34,826 bases of DNA, taken from the NCBI GenBank assembly GCA_016784105.1, contig JADHVG010000009.1, positions 1 through 34,826 on the forward strand, read 5' to 3'. A program made the translations under genes and the position numbers. The notes beneath the pieces are model-generated. The model was not told where the DNA came from. It made no database searches and saw nothing but the letters and a program-made list of their open reading frames with translations. Shown here one piece after another: positions 24,496-31,466 of the stretch; position 1 is the first letter of the stretch, and each line of letters begins with the position of its first letter. This DNA comes from Candidatus Woesearchaeota archaeon. GTDB taxonomy: Archaea; Nanobdellota; Nanobdellia; Woesearchaeales; GW2011-AR4.

Positions 24496-24855
24496 ATGCC
24501 ACAAAAAAATTATTTTGGTTTTGAGCCAATAAAGCTACCGAAAATCAACCTTTTAGACTATACTAAAAGCGGAAAAAAGGTAAGAGTTCCAGTTCCCATA
24601 AGCCTTCAAAAAGAAATTTTCATACGCTCTAAAGGCAAGTGTGAAAAATGCAAAAAACCTCTAAAAGGGCTAAGGCCACATATACACCACAAAGACAAGA
24701 ATCCAAAAAACAACAAAAAAAGTAACTTAACCTTATTATGCCCCAATTGCCATAGCAAACAACATTTAAAAAATAAACCAGGTTCTAAAGGAACATATTG
24801 GGTTAATCCTATAACTGGTAAAAGAGAAAGAGTAAAGCCACTTTTTGGATTATAA
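24496..24855 (+). CDS. HNH endonuclease-domain protein, 119 aa
   Basis: The HNH core is CEKC at residues 49-52, HIHHKDKN at about 62-69, Asn77 in SNLTLL, and CPNCH at 82-86: a zinc-bound beta-beta-alpha metal nuclease of the McrA-like type. The N-terminal 45 residues (basic, with VPVPISLQKEIFIRSKGK) are the usual lead-in. The C-terminal tail KGTYWVNPITGKRERVKPLF is basic. It could be a restriction-like or homing-type nuclease. No methylase or intron is present, so a defence or mobile-element role is only an inference from the island context. Confidence 0.88.
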   Translation: MPQKNYFGFEPIKLPKINLLDYTKSGKKVRVPVPISLQKEIFIRSKGKCEKCKKPLKGLRPHIHHKDKNPKNNKKSNLTLLCPNCHSKQHLKNKPGSKGTYWVNPITGKRERVKPLFGL

Positions 24856-24860
24856 AAATA

Positions 24861-24992
24861 TTAAAACGATACTCTTGTCCTTCTCTTGGGTTCCCTTTTG
24901 GCCTTAAAGGAAACGGATTTTCCGCTTCTTGTCTTAAATTTCACAGGCCTTTTGGTTTTTGTTTTCTTCCTTCTAGCTAAAAAATTTGGCAT
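24861..24992 (-). CDS. Tiny basic protein, 43 aa
   Basis: Reads MPNFLARRKKTKTK at the start and KAKREPKRRTRVSF at the end, so it is very Lys/Arg-rich, with a central KFKTRSGKSVSFKA. It is opposite in strand to its neighbours and fills the gap between the HNH and nucleotidyltransferase genes. The charge suggests binding to nucleic acid. I recall similar short basic ORFs in DPANN genomes but cannot name a family. Support is the full-length ORF in an otherwise empty gap and the amino-acid pattern; there is no clear ribosome binding site. Confidence 0.55.
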   Translation of the reverse strand: MPNFLARRKKTKTKRPVKFKTRSGKSVSFKAKREPKRRTRVSF

Positions 24993-25046
24993 GGTGGGAC
25001 ATTAACAATAATACTATAAAAACTTTTATCTTGGTATTCAACCAAA

Positions 25047-25058
25047 ACATTTATATAC
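25047..25058 (+). promoter_or_regulatory. TATA box of the HTH-nucleotidyltransferase/HEPN operon
   Basis: CATTTATATACC lies about 26 bases before the ATG at 25084, flanked by ACCA/TGGT half sites. Confidence 0.6.
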
Positions 25059-25064
25059 CAAATA

Positions 25065-25080
25065 TGGTTAATATTAACCA
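25065..25080. promoter_or_regulatory. Perfect 16-bp palindrome, probable operator
   Basis: TGGTTAATATTAACCA lies between the TATA box and the start codon of an HTH-containing gene. Further TGGT/ACCA half sites occur at 25032-25035, 25041-25044 and 25057-25060. The position at the expected transcription start fits an autorepressor site. Confidence 0.65.
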
Positions 25081-25083
25081 AAA

Positions 25084-25662
25084 ATGGATAATTTACTAAA
25101 ATTAGTGCAGACATTGGGGAAAAACATTAATAACGAAATTCCAATCAGGCAGCTTTCCAAAGAATCAAAAATACCCTATACAACAACCCATAGGTTAGTT
25201 AAAAACAATAAAAACCTATTCAATATTACGCAAAAAGGAAACATAAAATTAGTCGCATTGAATCTTAAAGACAATATAACCAAAAACTATCTCATTTTAG
25301 CTGAAAGAAAAGAATCAGACAACTTACTCAAAAAAGAGAGCCAATTTAGGGTTTTGAAAGAGGAAATTCCAAAAGAGGACTATGCTTTAATTCTATTTGG
25401 CTCCAGAGCAGAAGGCAAAAGCAGGGAAAAAAGCGATGTTGATTTGTGCATAATAAATAAAGATGGCAAAAAGAATGTAAATTTTTCAAAATTTGAGTTG
25501 CTATTCAAGCTTGAAATTAACCCAATATATCTTTCGAATAAGGAATTTAAGCAAATGCTTAAAGAAGAAGAGCAAAACTTAGCTAAGGAGATCATTAAAA
25601 AGCACATAATTTTATATGGAGAAGAGTATTTTTGGAATCTAATCTGGAAAAATGGCATTTGA
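25084..25662 (+). CDS. HTH-nucleotidyltransferase (MNT) antitoxin-like protein
   Basis: 192 aa. Residues 1-55 are a winged-helix HTH with LSKESKIPYTTTHRLVKNNK. Residues 100-190 form a minimal nucleotidyltransferase with an exact G-S-x10-D-x-D motif: Gly106-Ser107, then Asp118 and Asp120 (LFGSRAEGKSREKSDVDLCI). Proteins of this type pair with HEPN proteins; in the studied MntA-HepT pair the nucleotidyltransferase blocks the HEPN partner by AMPylation. The fused HTH could repress the operon through the palindrome at 25065-25080 (inference). It overlaps the HEPN gene by 11 bases. Confidence 0.9.
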   Translation: MDNLLKLVQTLGKNINNEIPIRQLSKESKIPYTTTHRLVKNNKNLFNITQKGNIKLVALNLKDNITKNYLILAERKESDNLLKKESQFRVLKEEIPKEDYALILFGSRAEGKSREKSDVDLCIINKDGKKNVNFSKFELLFKLEINPIYLSNKEFKQMLKEEEQNLAKEIIKKHIILYGEEYFWNLIWKNGI

Positions 25663-26167
25663 TAAAAATTACTACAAAAACGAGTTTGAAAGACTATTGA
25701 AACTCAAAGGAGAAGCAAAGTTTTTCATCAGGAAAAGCAGCGACTCATTCAAGATAAAGAGATTCATCAAAAAAGGAACTGACAGTTTTGAATTGGCTAA
25801 TCATATCAAGGATTCTGGACAAGGCGCTAAAGATTATTGGACAATAACCATATGCTATTATTCTATGCTTTACATGGCGAAAGCAGCTATTTTGACAAAA
25901 GGTTATGAAACTGATGATCATTATTCAACTCAAATAGCTTTGGGGCATTTATTGGTTCCAGATAAAATAGAAAAAGAAGATTTGGAATTGCTAGAGCAAA
26001 CGCATAAAATTTTTGAGGATGATTATATTGACTATTTTGAAGATGCAAGGAAGGAAAGCTCTGTAAGCAGATACAGTGCAACTAAAGTTTATACTGAACG
26101 AAGGGTTAAAGAAGTATTTGAAAACGCTAGGAAGTTTATATCTAAACTTAGAGTTATAGTAGAATAA
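25652..26167 (+). CDS. HEPN-domain protein (partner of the nucleotidyltransferase)
   Basis: 171-aa all-helical protein of the HEPN type (UPF0332-like), with the conserved core ANHIKDSGQGAKDYWTITICYYSMLYMAKAAI and the C-terminal YFEDARKESSVSRYSATKVYTERRV. The RNase-type HEPN motif is R-x4-H-x-Y; here the corresponding positions read R140-YSAT-K145-V-Y147, so the His is replaced by Lys if that alignment is right. It could be an inactive or altered toxin, or a non-RNase HEPN. It starts 11 bases inside the nucleotidyltransferase gene and ends only 3 bases before the right inverted repeat. Confidence 0.85.
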   Translation: MAFDKNYYKNEFERLLKLKGEAKFFIRKSSDSFKIKRFIKKGTDSFELANHIKDSGQGAKDYWTITICYYSMLYMAKAAILTKGYETDDHYSTQIALGHLLVPDKIEKEDLELLEQTHKIFEDDYIDYFEDARKESSVSRYSATKVYTERRVKEVFENARKFISKLRVIVE

Positions 26168-26170
26168 ATT

Positions 26171-26187
26171 GTAACCCACACATTCTC
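26171..26187 (-). repeat. Inverted repeat, right copy (17 bp)
   Basis: GTAACCCACACATTCTC is the exact reverse complement of 23504-23520. It lies 3 bases after the HEPN stop codon, so the coding island reaches right up to the repeat. Confidence 0.8.
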
Positions 26188-26246
26188 TTAAACGATTATA
26201 TAGAAAAAAGACGTAATTACGCTAAAACTATATGAGAAGCTAAGAG

Positions 26247-26273
26247 CCGAATTGCCATACAAAGGCAATTCGG
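26247..26273. repeat. Hairpin, 10-bp stem
   Basis: CCGAATTGCC and GGCAATTCGG form a perfect 10-bp stem around the loop ATACAAA. Confidence 0.8.
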
Positions 26274-26297
26274 GCGGCACGAACAACTAAATCCTCA

Positions 26298-26325
26298 CGA
26301 ATTCGGGCATCAAAGCCCTCATTCG
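26298..26325. repeat. Hairpin with TC/TC internal loop
   Basis: CGAAT-TC-GGGC, loop ATCAAA, GCCC-TC-ATTCG. The stem is symmetrical with a 2x2 mismatch. It follows the previous hairpin after 24 bases and reuses the CGAATT word. Confidence 0.7.
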
Positions 26326-26348
26326 TTGCGGCTTAATTCATGTAACAC

Positions 26349-26492
26349 ATTTTATGCGGTTCGTTCGCTCAGTCATCAAAGGCATCGCTCACTCCCCTAA
26401 CATTTTTTCAGCTCTGAAAATTTTACCAACTCTGTGTGTGGGTTGCCTCACACGAGGGTAAAATTCTCGAGGAAAAAATGTTCGCATAAAAT
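26349..26492. repeat. Nested imperfect palindrome of about 144 bp
   Basis: From outside inwards: ATTTTATGCG (26349-26358) with CGCATAAAAT (26483-26492); AACATTTTTT (26399-26408) with AAAAAATGTT (26473-26482); AATTTTACC (26419-26427) with GGTAAAATT (26457-26465); GTGTG (26434-26438) with CACAC (26449-26453). The right arm is nearly continuous, while the left arm has a 40-base insertion between the first two blocks. It could form a cruciform or a structured RNA. Confidence 0.75.
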
Positions 26493-26493
26493 T

Positions 26494-26508
26494 GTTCGTT
26501 ATACGAAC
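26494..26508. repeat. Short palindrome GTTCGT-TAT-ACGAAC
   Basis: Six perfect pairs around a 3-base centre. It overlaps GAACTTTTCC (26505-26514), the inverted copy of GGAAAAGTTC at 23266-23275. The form resembles a recombinase or regulator half-site pair. Confidence 0.65.
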
Positions 26509-26562
26509 TTTTCCAGGCATAGATCAGATTTCAAAAAACAAGATTTAAATAATGTAAACTGA

Positions 26563-26970
26563 ATGATTATCATGATGGCTGAAAAAACAGGATGGAAACC
26601 AATCCCATTGCTGTTGAAGATAGTATTTGGGTTGTCTCTCCTTTGGGTTGTAGGAACTTTTTTTGCTATTCAGCAAAGATTTGAGTTGGGTGTTCCTCTT
26701 TTTGGAGTCTTTGTGTATGGAATTCTTGCGGTCGTTATTGTATTTCTGATTGATATTTTGGGACCAATTTCTTTTCTCTATGCAATGTGGAACAGAAAAT
26801 CGTGGGGTCCAAGAGTTGCTTTTATCTATATGGGATTCTTCATAATAAATAGTTTAGTTGCTTTTGTTACTACACCTGATCAGCTAGGAGGTCCTGCAAT
26901 ACTTGTACCTGCAGTAGTAGATGTTATTTTGTTGCTTGTAATCTACAATAAAAGAAGTTATTTCAATTAG
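26563..26970 (+). CDS. Small membrane protein, 4 helices, 135 aa
   Basis: Hydrophobic segments at about residues 15-35, 43-68, 82-105 and 112-130, with a short Lys-containing N-terminus (MAEKTGWKPIPLLLKIVFG). ATG codons at 26563, 26572 and 26575 are all in frame; the one at 26575 (MAEKTGWK) is equally plausible. A GATTTAAAT element about 20 bases upstream may be its TATA box. I do not recognise the family. Confidence 0.7.
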   Translation: MIIMMAEKTGWKPIPLLLKIVFGLSLLWVVGTFFAIQQRFELGVPLFGVFVYGILAVVIVFLIDILGPISFLYAMWNRKSWGPRVAFIYMGFFIINSLVAFVTTPDQLGGPAILVPAVVDVILLLVIYNKRSYFN

Positions 26971-26975
26971 AAATC

Positions 26976-27719
26976 TTATCCTATCAAACTACTGAGTTTC
27001 TGTTGTGCTTTATCGTATTTTTGTAGGTAGCTTGGTGGTCTTACCACAGCATGCTTAAAACCCCAATCCTCTAGCATCTTAAGTGCGTTTGGACTTATTT
27101 TTGGGCATGCTAGAACTCCTTGAACATTCTCAACTCCCTTGAGTTTCTTCATCTTCTCTACGTAACGCCTAAGTTGCGTCACTGCACTCAGATCCCCATT
27201 TTGTCTTTTGCATTCAACAACAACTAAGTTACCTTTTTTATCGTGTCCAAAAACATCTATGAATCCGTATTTTGTGTGTTCTTCCATTGATAATGGTTCA
27301 AAGTCTTTAGAAATTAAAGTAGGAGTTTTCATGATTAACAAGGACATGTCTTTTTCTGTACCGGCCAACCGCAATTTCTTGTCATCTTCCAGAACTTGGC
27401 TGTGAAAATGATGTACCTCATGTATTGCAACATTAAGATATTCCTTCAAAGGCAAATTTTCAACATTGACAACAGCATTTTCTCCATTATAGTTGGCAAT
27501 AACAACCGAACCTTCCTTCATGTAGTTTACGGGGGTTGCTCCTTTGTGTTGATGTATTAGCGTGGTCTTATCTGGTTTTATGATAACTATCCTATCCCCA
27601 GCTGGAAGATGACTTTCAGCACGACCTGAATAAGTTATTGTGCAATTAGCAACTAATAATATAGAATGATTCTTCTTTAAGGATTCTTGTAAAGACTCAA
27701 CAAACTTATTTAGTTCCAT
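26976..27719 (-). CDS. nucS: NucS/EndoMS endonuclease
   Basis: 247-aa archaeal DNA endonuclease acting on mismatched or branched DNA; EndoMS makes double-strand breaks at mismatches. The N-terminal half is the beta-rich dimerisation/binding domain (residues 20-95). The C-terminal nuclease core has YGFIDVFGHD with Asp155, VVVECKR with Glu169 and Lys171, and AVTQLRRYVE with Gln182, the D-E-x-K-Q set of RecB-like nucleases. Length matches the family. It probably carries out mismatch repair in a genome lacking MutS/MutL, although those genes could lie elsewhere. A PIP box is not evident at the C-terminus. Confidence 0.94.
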   Translation of the reverse strand: MELNKFVESLQESLKKNHSILLVANCTITYSGRAESHLPAGDRIVIIKPDKTTLIHQHKGATPVNYMKEGSVVIANYNGENAVVNVENLPLKEYLNVAIHEVHHFHSQVLEDDKKLRLAGTEKDMSLLIMKTPTLISKDFEPLSMEEHTKYGFIDVFGHDKKGNLVVVECKRQNGDLSAVTQLRRYVEKMKKLKGVENVQGVLACPKISPNALKMLEDWGFKHAVVRPPSYLQKYDKAQQKLSSLIG

Positions 27720-27832
27720 AATAAAAAAAGAAAATTAGAAGTATTAAAACTTTACTTCTTCTAACATCTTTAGTTTAAATAAAACCAACATCTTTAAATA
27801 CAATATTCTTAATCTAAAGTTAGGGAGTGGTT

Positions 27833-28060
27833 ATGGAAGCAAGCAACGAACAGAAACAGTATGATTTTTCTAAACTTTCGAAGATATTCGAAAAGGCTTA
27901 TAGTAATGATCCTCTTTATTTCATGAATTTTTTCATACAAACAATACAAAAAGAAAAAAAGCTTGCAGAAGACTTAAACAATCTGTTCTTCCAAAAGCTG
28001 ATAGAGAAGTATCCTGATCTTAAGAAAGAGATGGAAGAGATAATGAAAAAGTATGATTAA
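27833..28060 (+). CDS. Hypothetical helical protein, 75 aa
   Basis: Small charged helical protein (SKLSKIFEKAYSNDPLYFMNFFIQTIQKEKKL). AGGGAG precedes the ATG at 27833; a GTG two codons upstream is less likely. Its stop overlaps the following ITPase reading frame, so they are likely an operon. Family not recognised. Confidence 0.65.
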   Translation: MEASNEQKQYDFSKLSKIFEKAYSNDPLYFMNFFIQTIQKEKKLAEDLNNLFFQKLIEKYPDLKKEMEEIMKKYD

Positions 28061-28064
28061 TCTC

Positions 28065-28610
28065 ATGGAAATCACTTTAATAACTTCTAATTTAGGAAAA
28101 GTAAGAGAATTCAAGGAATACTTGGAACCTGAAATTAAAATAAATCATGAAGATTATGCTTACGAAGAACTTAGGGATGATGATCCGGAAGAGATTGCTA
28201 AGGAATCAGCAAGTAGAGTTTGCAAGGAACTAAATAAGCCGATAGTGGTTGAAGATTCTGGTTTATTCATAGAAGAATTAAACGAGTTTCCTGGAACTTG
28301 CAGTGCGTACATTCACAAAAGAATTGGATTAAAAGGGATTCTTAAGCTAATGGAGCATATAGAAAACCGAAAAGCTTCTTACAAATCTGCTGTTGCGTAC
28401 TGTGAACCCGGTAAAGAACCGATCTCTTTCTTAGGGGAAGAAAAAGGCATGATAGCGAATGAAATCTTGGGCAATAACGGTTTTGGCCATGATCCCATTT
28501 TCATTCCTTCTGGAGAAACTAAAACTTACGGTCAAATAGAAAATGCTGAAAAGGTTAAGAAATTCAGAAAGCAAGCGGTTTTAAAACTTAGAGAATTTTT
28601 ACTAAAATAG
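28065..28610 (+). CDS. XTP/dITP diphosphatase (Ham1/RdgB/ITPA)
   Basis: Hydrolyses non-canonical purine nucleotides such as dITP and XTP to monophosphates, cleaning the nucleotide pool. Family motifs in order: ITSNLGKVREF at the N-terminus, KPIVVEDSGLFIEEL, FPGTCSAYI and NNGFGHDPIFIP. Length is 181 aa from ATG 28065; an upstream in-frame ATG at 28053 would add four residues and overlap the previous stop. Good agreement with archaeal homologues of about 185 aa. Confidence 0.95.
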   Translation: MEITLITSNLGKVREFKEYLEPEIKINHEDYAYEELRDDDPEEIAKESASRVCKELNKPIVVEDSGLFIEELNEFPGTCSAYIHKRIGLKGILKLMEHIENRKASYKSAVAYCEPGKEPISFLGEEKGMIANEILGNNGFGHDPIFIPSGETKTYGQIENAEKVKKFRKQAVLKLREFLLK

Positions 28611-28647
28611 GAAAACATTTATTAATTACCTAAATGTCCAAAATCGG

Positions 28648-29238
28648 ATGATAAAAAAGATAAAAGAGTTGATGGAAGTAAATGAGCAGATTGATGTTAT
28701 AAAGAACAATCTAACTTACACTACTAGTTCTGTGGATGATATGAAGAGTGAAGTCAAAAACTTAAAGGAATCTATGCAAGAGCAATCAGAAAATATAGAT
28801 CATAATAACAAGGAATTTCTTAAAAACTTTAGTGAAGATCTTAACATAATAAAAGAGACAAGAAAGGATTTTGAAAAAGAGCTTTTCCAGTTCAAGCTCT
28901 TAAAGGCTCAAATGCAGAAAAAGATTATAGACAAGTTTGAAGAAGAAATGAGTGCTGAACTTAAGATTCAGATGGAATCCTTGCAGGGAGATGCAACACA
29001 ATATCAAGAACTAAAGGATAACGTTTCTCTTATCTCCAATCAAGTTAACAATCTTGGAGAGGAAATAGATAAGTTTATGCAAATTAGCAGGAACATCAAG
29101 AAAGGTGACTTTGAACTCACAAGATTCTCGCACCAGTTAAAAGATATGGATCGTGAAAAACTTGAGTTGATGAGAAAGATAGACACTTTAGAGCGTTTAG
29201 TTTCTAAACAAAGAAAGCATGAATACATCACAAGATGA
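28648..29238 (+). CDS. Long coiled-coil protein, 196 aa
   Basis: Nearly the whole protein is a predicted coiled coil: IKELMEVNEQIDVIKNNL at the start and HQLKDMDREKLELMRKIDTLERLV at the end, rich in Lys, Glu, Asn and Gln. No membrane segment or domain was recognised. The ATG follows a short AT-rich gap after the ITPase gene; the stop overlaps the GNAT start as ATGA. It may be a structural or chromosome-associated protein, but this is only a guess. Confidence 0.72.
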   Translation: MIKKIKELMEVNEQIDVIKNNLTYTTSSVDDMKSEVKNLKESMQEQSENIDHNNKEFLKNFSEDLNIIKETRKDFEKELFQFKLLKAQMQKKIIDKFEEEMSAELKIQMESLQGDATQYQELKDNVSLISNQVNNLGEEIDKFMQISRNIKKGDFELTRFSHQLKDMDREKLELMRKIDTLERLVSKQRKHEYITR

Positions 29239-29702
29239 AATGCAGAAAAGCAACTCTAAAAGATGCAAAGAATGTTGCTAAAGTTCTCTTAAGTTTCTAT
29301 AACATAAAGGATCCAAAAGAATCTAAAAAAGTTTTCTTGGATGAATTAAAGAAAGGTCATACTTACCTGATTGCAGAAGAAAAAAAAGAGATAATTGGGC
29401 TTACTACTTGGCTTCCGCACGGCCTTCCAAAACATGGTCTTGCAGAACTTGATAGGATTGTTGTTTTAGAACAAGCAAAAGGAAAAGGTGTTGCAAAACA
29501 ACTCTTCAATACACTAAAAAAAGACGCTAAAGCTCATTATAAAAAACATAAATCAAAGTTAAGAAAACTCTATCTTCTAACGCATGCTAACAACAAAAGA
29601 GCTCATAGCTTTTACAAAAAAATGGGTTTTAAGCATGAAACAACTTTAAAGAAACATTATTATAACAAAGTTGATGAATTCGTATTTAGTATTTTTTTCT
29701 GA
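29235..29702 (+). CDS. GNAT-family N-acetyltransferase
   Basis: 155 aa. The acetyl-CoA-binding loop is ELDRIVVLEQAKGKGVAKQLFNTLKKDA (Q-x-x-G-x-G), followed by KLYLLTHANNKRAHSFYKKMGFKHE, the C-terminal GNAT motif. The N-terminus MKCRKATLKDAKNVAKVL is the usual beta1-alpha1. The substrate cannot be told from the sequence. It overlaps the coiled-coil gene by 4 bases. Confidence 0.92.
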   Translation: MKCRKATLKDAKNVAKVLLSFYNIKDPKESKKVFLDELKKGHTYLIAEEKKEIIGLTTWLPHGLPKHGLAELDRIVVLEQAKGKGVAKQLFNTLKKDAKAHYKKHKSKLRKLYLLTHANNKRAHSFYKKMGFKHETTLKKHYYNKVDEFVFSIFF

Positions 29703-29745
29703 GTTTCCGAAACCAATTTAAAGTTAACAATAGTTCATTTTTCTT

Positions 29746-30672
29746 ATGGTTAATGCTTTGGAAATAAAGGATCTAAAAAAAGTTTATAGTAATGATGTAG
29801 AAGCCCTAAAAGGCATAGATCTTGAAGTTCAAAAAGGAGATTTCTTTGCGTTGTTAGGTCCTAATGGTGCTGGAAAAAGTACTGCGATAAACATAATAGT
29901 TGATTTGGTGACAAAAACTTCCGGTCAAATAAAGATTTTTGGTAAAGATTTAGACCAAAACTTAGAAGAAGCTAAGATGCATATTGGGATAGTCCCTCAA
30001 GAATTTAATTTCAACATTTTTGAAAAAGTTATGGATATTGTTGTGCAGCAAGCAGGATATTATGGTATTGATAAAGCAACGGCCAAAAAAAGTGCAGAAA
30101 AATATCTGAAGCAATTAGATTTGTGGGAGAAGAGAAATGAGGTATCAAGAACTCTTTCAGGTGGCCAAAAAAGAAGGCTGATGATTGCTAGAGCTTTAGT
30201 CCATGAACCTGAGCTTTTAATATTAGATGAGCCAACAGCGGGAGTTGATATTGAGATAAGAAGAAAAATGTGGGAGTTTGTAAAAAACTTAAATCAGGGA
30301 GGAAGAACCATCATCTTAACAACCCACTACCTGGAAGAAGCGGAAAACCTATGCAGAAATATCGCGATTATAGACCAGGGACAGATCATAGAAAACACTT
30401 CGATGAAAAGCTTCCTTAAAAATGTAGAAAACGAACTGTACATATTTGACATTAAGGGCACCATAAAAAATCTTCCAGAATTAAGGCATTGCAACTTAAA
30501 GATGTTAGATGAAACTACTATTGAAGCTGAGGTCTCAAAGGATCATACCTTAAACATGTTATTCGAGCATTTCAAAAAAAATAATGTGGAAATTGTTAGC
30601 ATGCGTAGAAAAACAGCAAGATTAGAAGAATTATTCATGAAATTGGTGGATAACAACAAAAATGGAAATTAG
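29746..30672 (+). CDS. ABC transporter ATP-binding protein (ABC-2 export type)
   Basis: 308 aa. Walker A LLGPNGAGKST, Q-loop VPQEF, signature LSGGQKRRL, Walker B LLILDEPTAGVD and H-loop TTHYLEEAE are all intact. A C-terminal domain of about 90 residues follows, as in DrrA/YadG-type ATPases. It forms an exporter with the next gene (11-base overlap). The substrate, possibly a lipid, drug or polysaccharide, is unknown. Confidence 0.95.
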   Translation: MVNALEIKDLKKVYSNDVEALKGIDLEVQKGDFFALLGPNGAGKSTAINIIVDLVTKTSGQIKIFGKDLDQNLEEAKMHIGIVPQEFNFNIFEKVMDIVVQQAGYYGIDKATAKKSAEKYLKQLDLWEKRNEVSRTLSGGQKRRLMIARALVHEPELLILDEPTAGVDIEIRRKMWEFVKNLNQGGRTIILTTHYLEEAENLCRNIAIIDQGQIIENTSMKSFLKNVENELYIFDIKGTIKNLPELRHCNLKMLDETTIEAEVSKDHTLNMLFEHFKKNNVEIVSMRRKTARLEELFMKLVDNNKNGN

Positions 30673-31435
30673 AGAAAAATATGTTGCACTGAGAACAATT
30701 TTGGACAAGGAAGTGACTAGGGTTTTAAGAATATGGCAGCAGACCATTTTGCCTTCTGCTATAACCATGACTCTTTACTTCTTAATTTTTGGAGCTTTTA
30801 TAGGTTCAAAAATAGAGGACATGGATGGTTTTTCTTACATCTCATTTATTGTTCCCGGTATCATCATGATGGCCGTCATTACAAATTCCTACGCTAACGT
30901 TAGCTCATCTTTCTTCGGCATAAAATTCCAGAGAAGTGTGGAAGAACTTCTTGTTAGCCCAACTCCAAACTATATCATAGTTCTAGGTTATGTTTTAGGA
31001 GGTATGTTCCGAGGAATTTTAGTTGGACTTATAGTATTGCTAATCTCTCTGTTCTTCACAAAAGCAACCCTGCACAGTATCCCCTTAGTTTTAGTTTTTA
31101 TTTTTCTTACTTCTTTTGTTTTTTCATTAGCTGGTTTCCTTAATGGGATGTACGCAAAGAAGTTTGATGACGTTGCTATTGTCCCTACTTTTGTTTTGAC
31201 TCCCTTAACCTATCTAGGGGGAGTTTTTTACTCAATATCATTACTTCCTCCATTCTGGAAATCTATTTCTTTGATGAATCCTATCTTGTACATGGTAAAC
31301 GGATTTAGGTATGGTTTTTTAGGAATTTCAGACATCAATATTTGGATAGGTTTGGAAATGCTTCTGATCTTAGGAGTCCTTCTCTTTTACTTAGTTATAA
31401 GGTTGATGAAGAAAGGAACTGGCCTTAAATCATAA
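30662..31435 (+). CDS. ABC-2 type transporter permease
   Basis: 257 aa with six hydrophobic segments. The stretches YISFIVPGIIMMAVITNSYANVSSSFFGIKF, VEELLVSPTPNYIIVLGYVLGG and LTPLTYLGGVFYSISLLPPFWK are typical of the YadH/DrrB family. It starts inside the ATPase gene and would form the transmembrane half of the exporter. Confidence 0.94.
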   Translation: MEIREKYVALRTILDKEVTRVLRIWQQTILPSAITMTLYFLIFGAFIGSKIEDMDGFSYISFIVPGIIMMAVITNSYANVSSSFFGIKFQRSVEELLVSPTPNYIIVLGYVLGGMFRGILVGLIVLLISLFFTKATLHSIPLVLVFIFLTSFVFSLAGFLNGMYAKKFDDVAIVPTFVLTPLTYLGGVFYSISLLPPFWKSISLMNPILYMVNGFRYGFLGISDINIWIGLEMLLILGVLLFYLVIRLMKKGTGLKS

Positions 31436-31466
31436 CTATTTTATATTTCTGGACAAAAAAATAAAC

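Larger units (their letters stand above)
26168..26562. other. Gene-free, hairpin-rich right edge of the island
   Basis: No convincing gene. The 395 bases are packed with dyads: the right copy of the 17-bp inverted repeat, two medium hairpins, a nested palindrome and a short perfect palindrome, described separately. Compared with coding regions around it, this segment has higher local GC and many GTTCG/CGAAC words. Confidence 0.65.

Noticed and set aside
24232-24504. Minus-strand ORF of 90 codons
   Set aside because: It overlaps the end of the membrane-protein gene and the complete zinc-ribbon gene, which has Cys pairs and a ribosome binding site on the plus strand.
23263-26562. CRISPR array or insertion sequence
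   Set aside because: The repeats are few, differ in type and orientation, and have no regular spacers; there is no transposase reading frame in the region.
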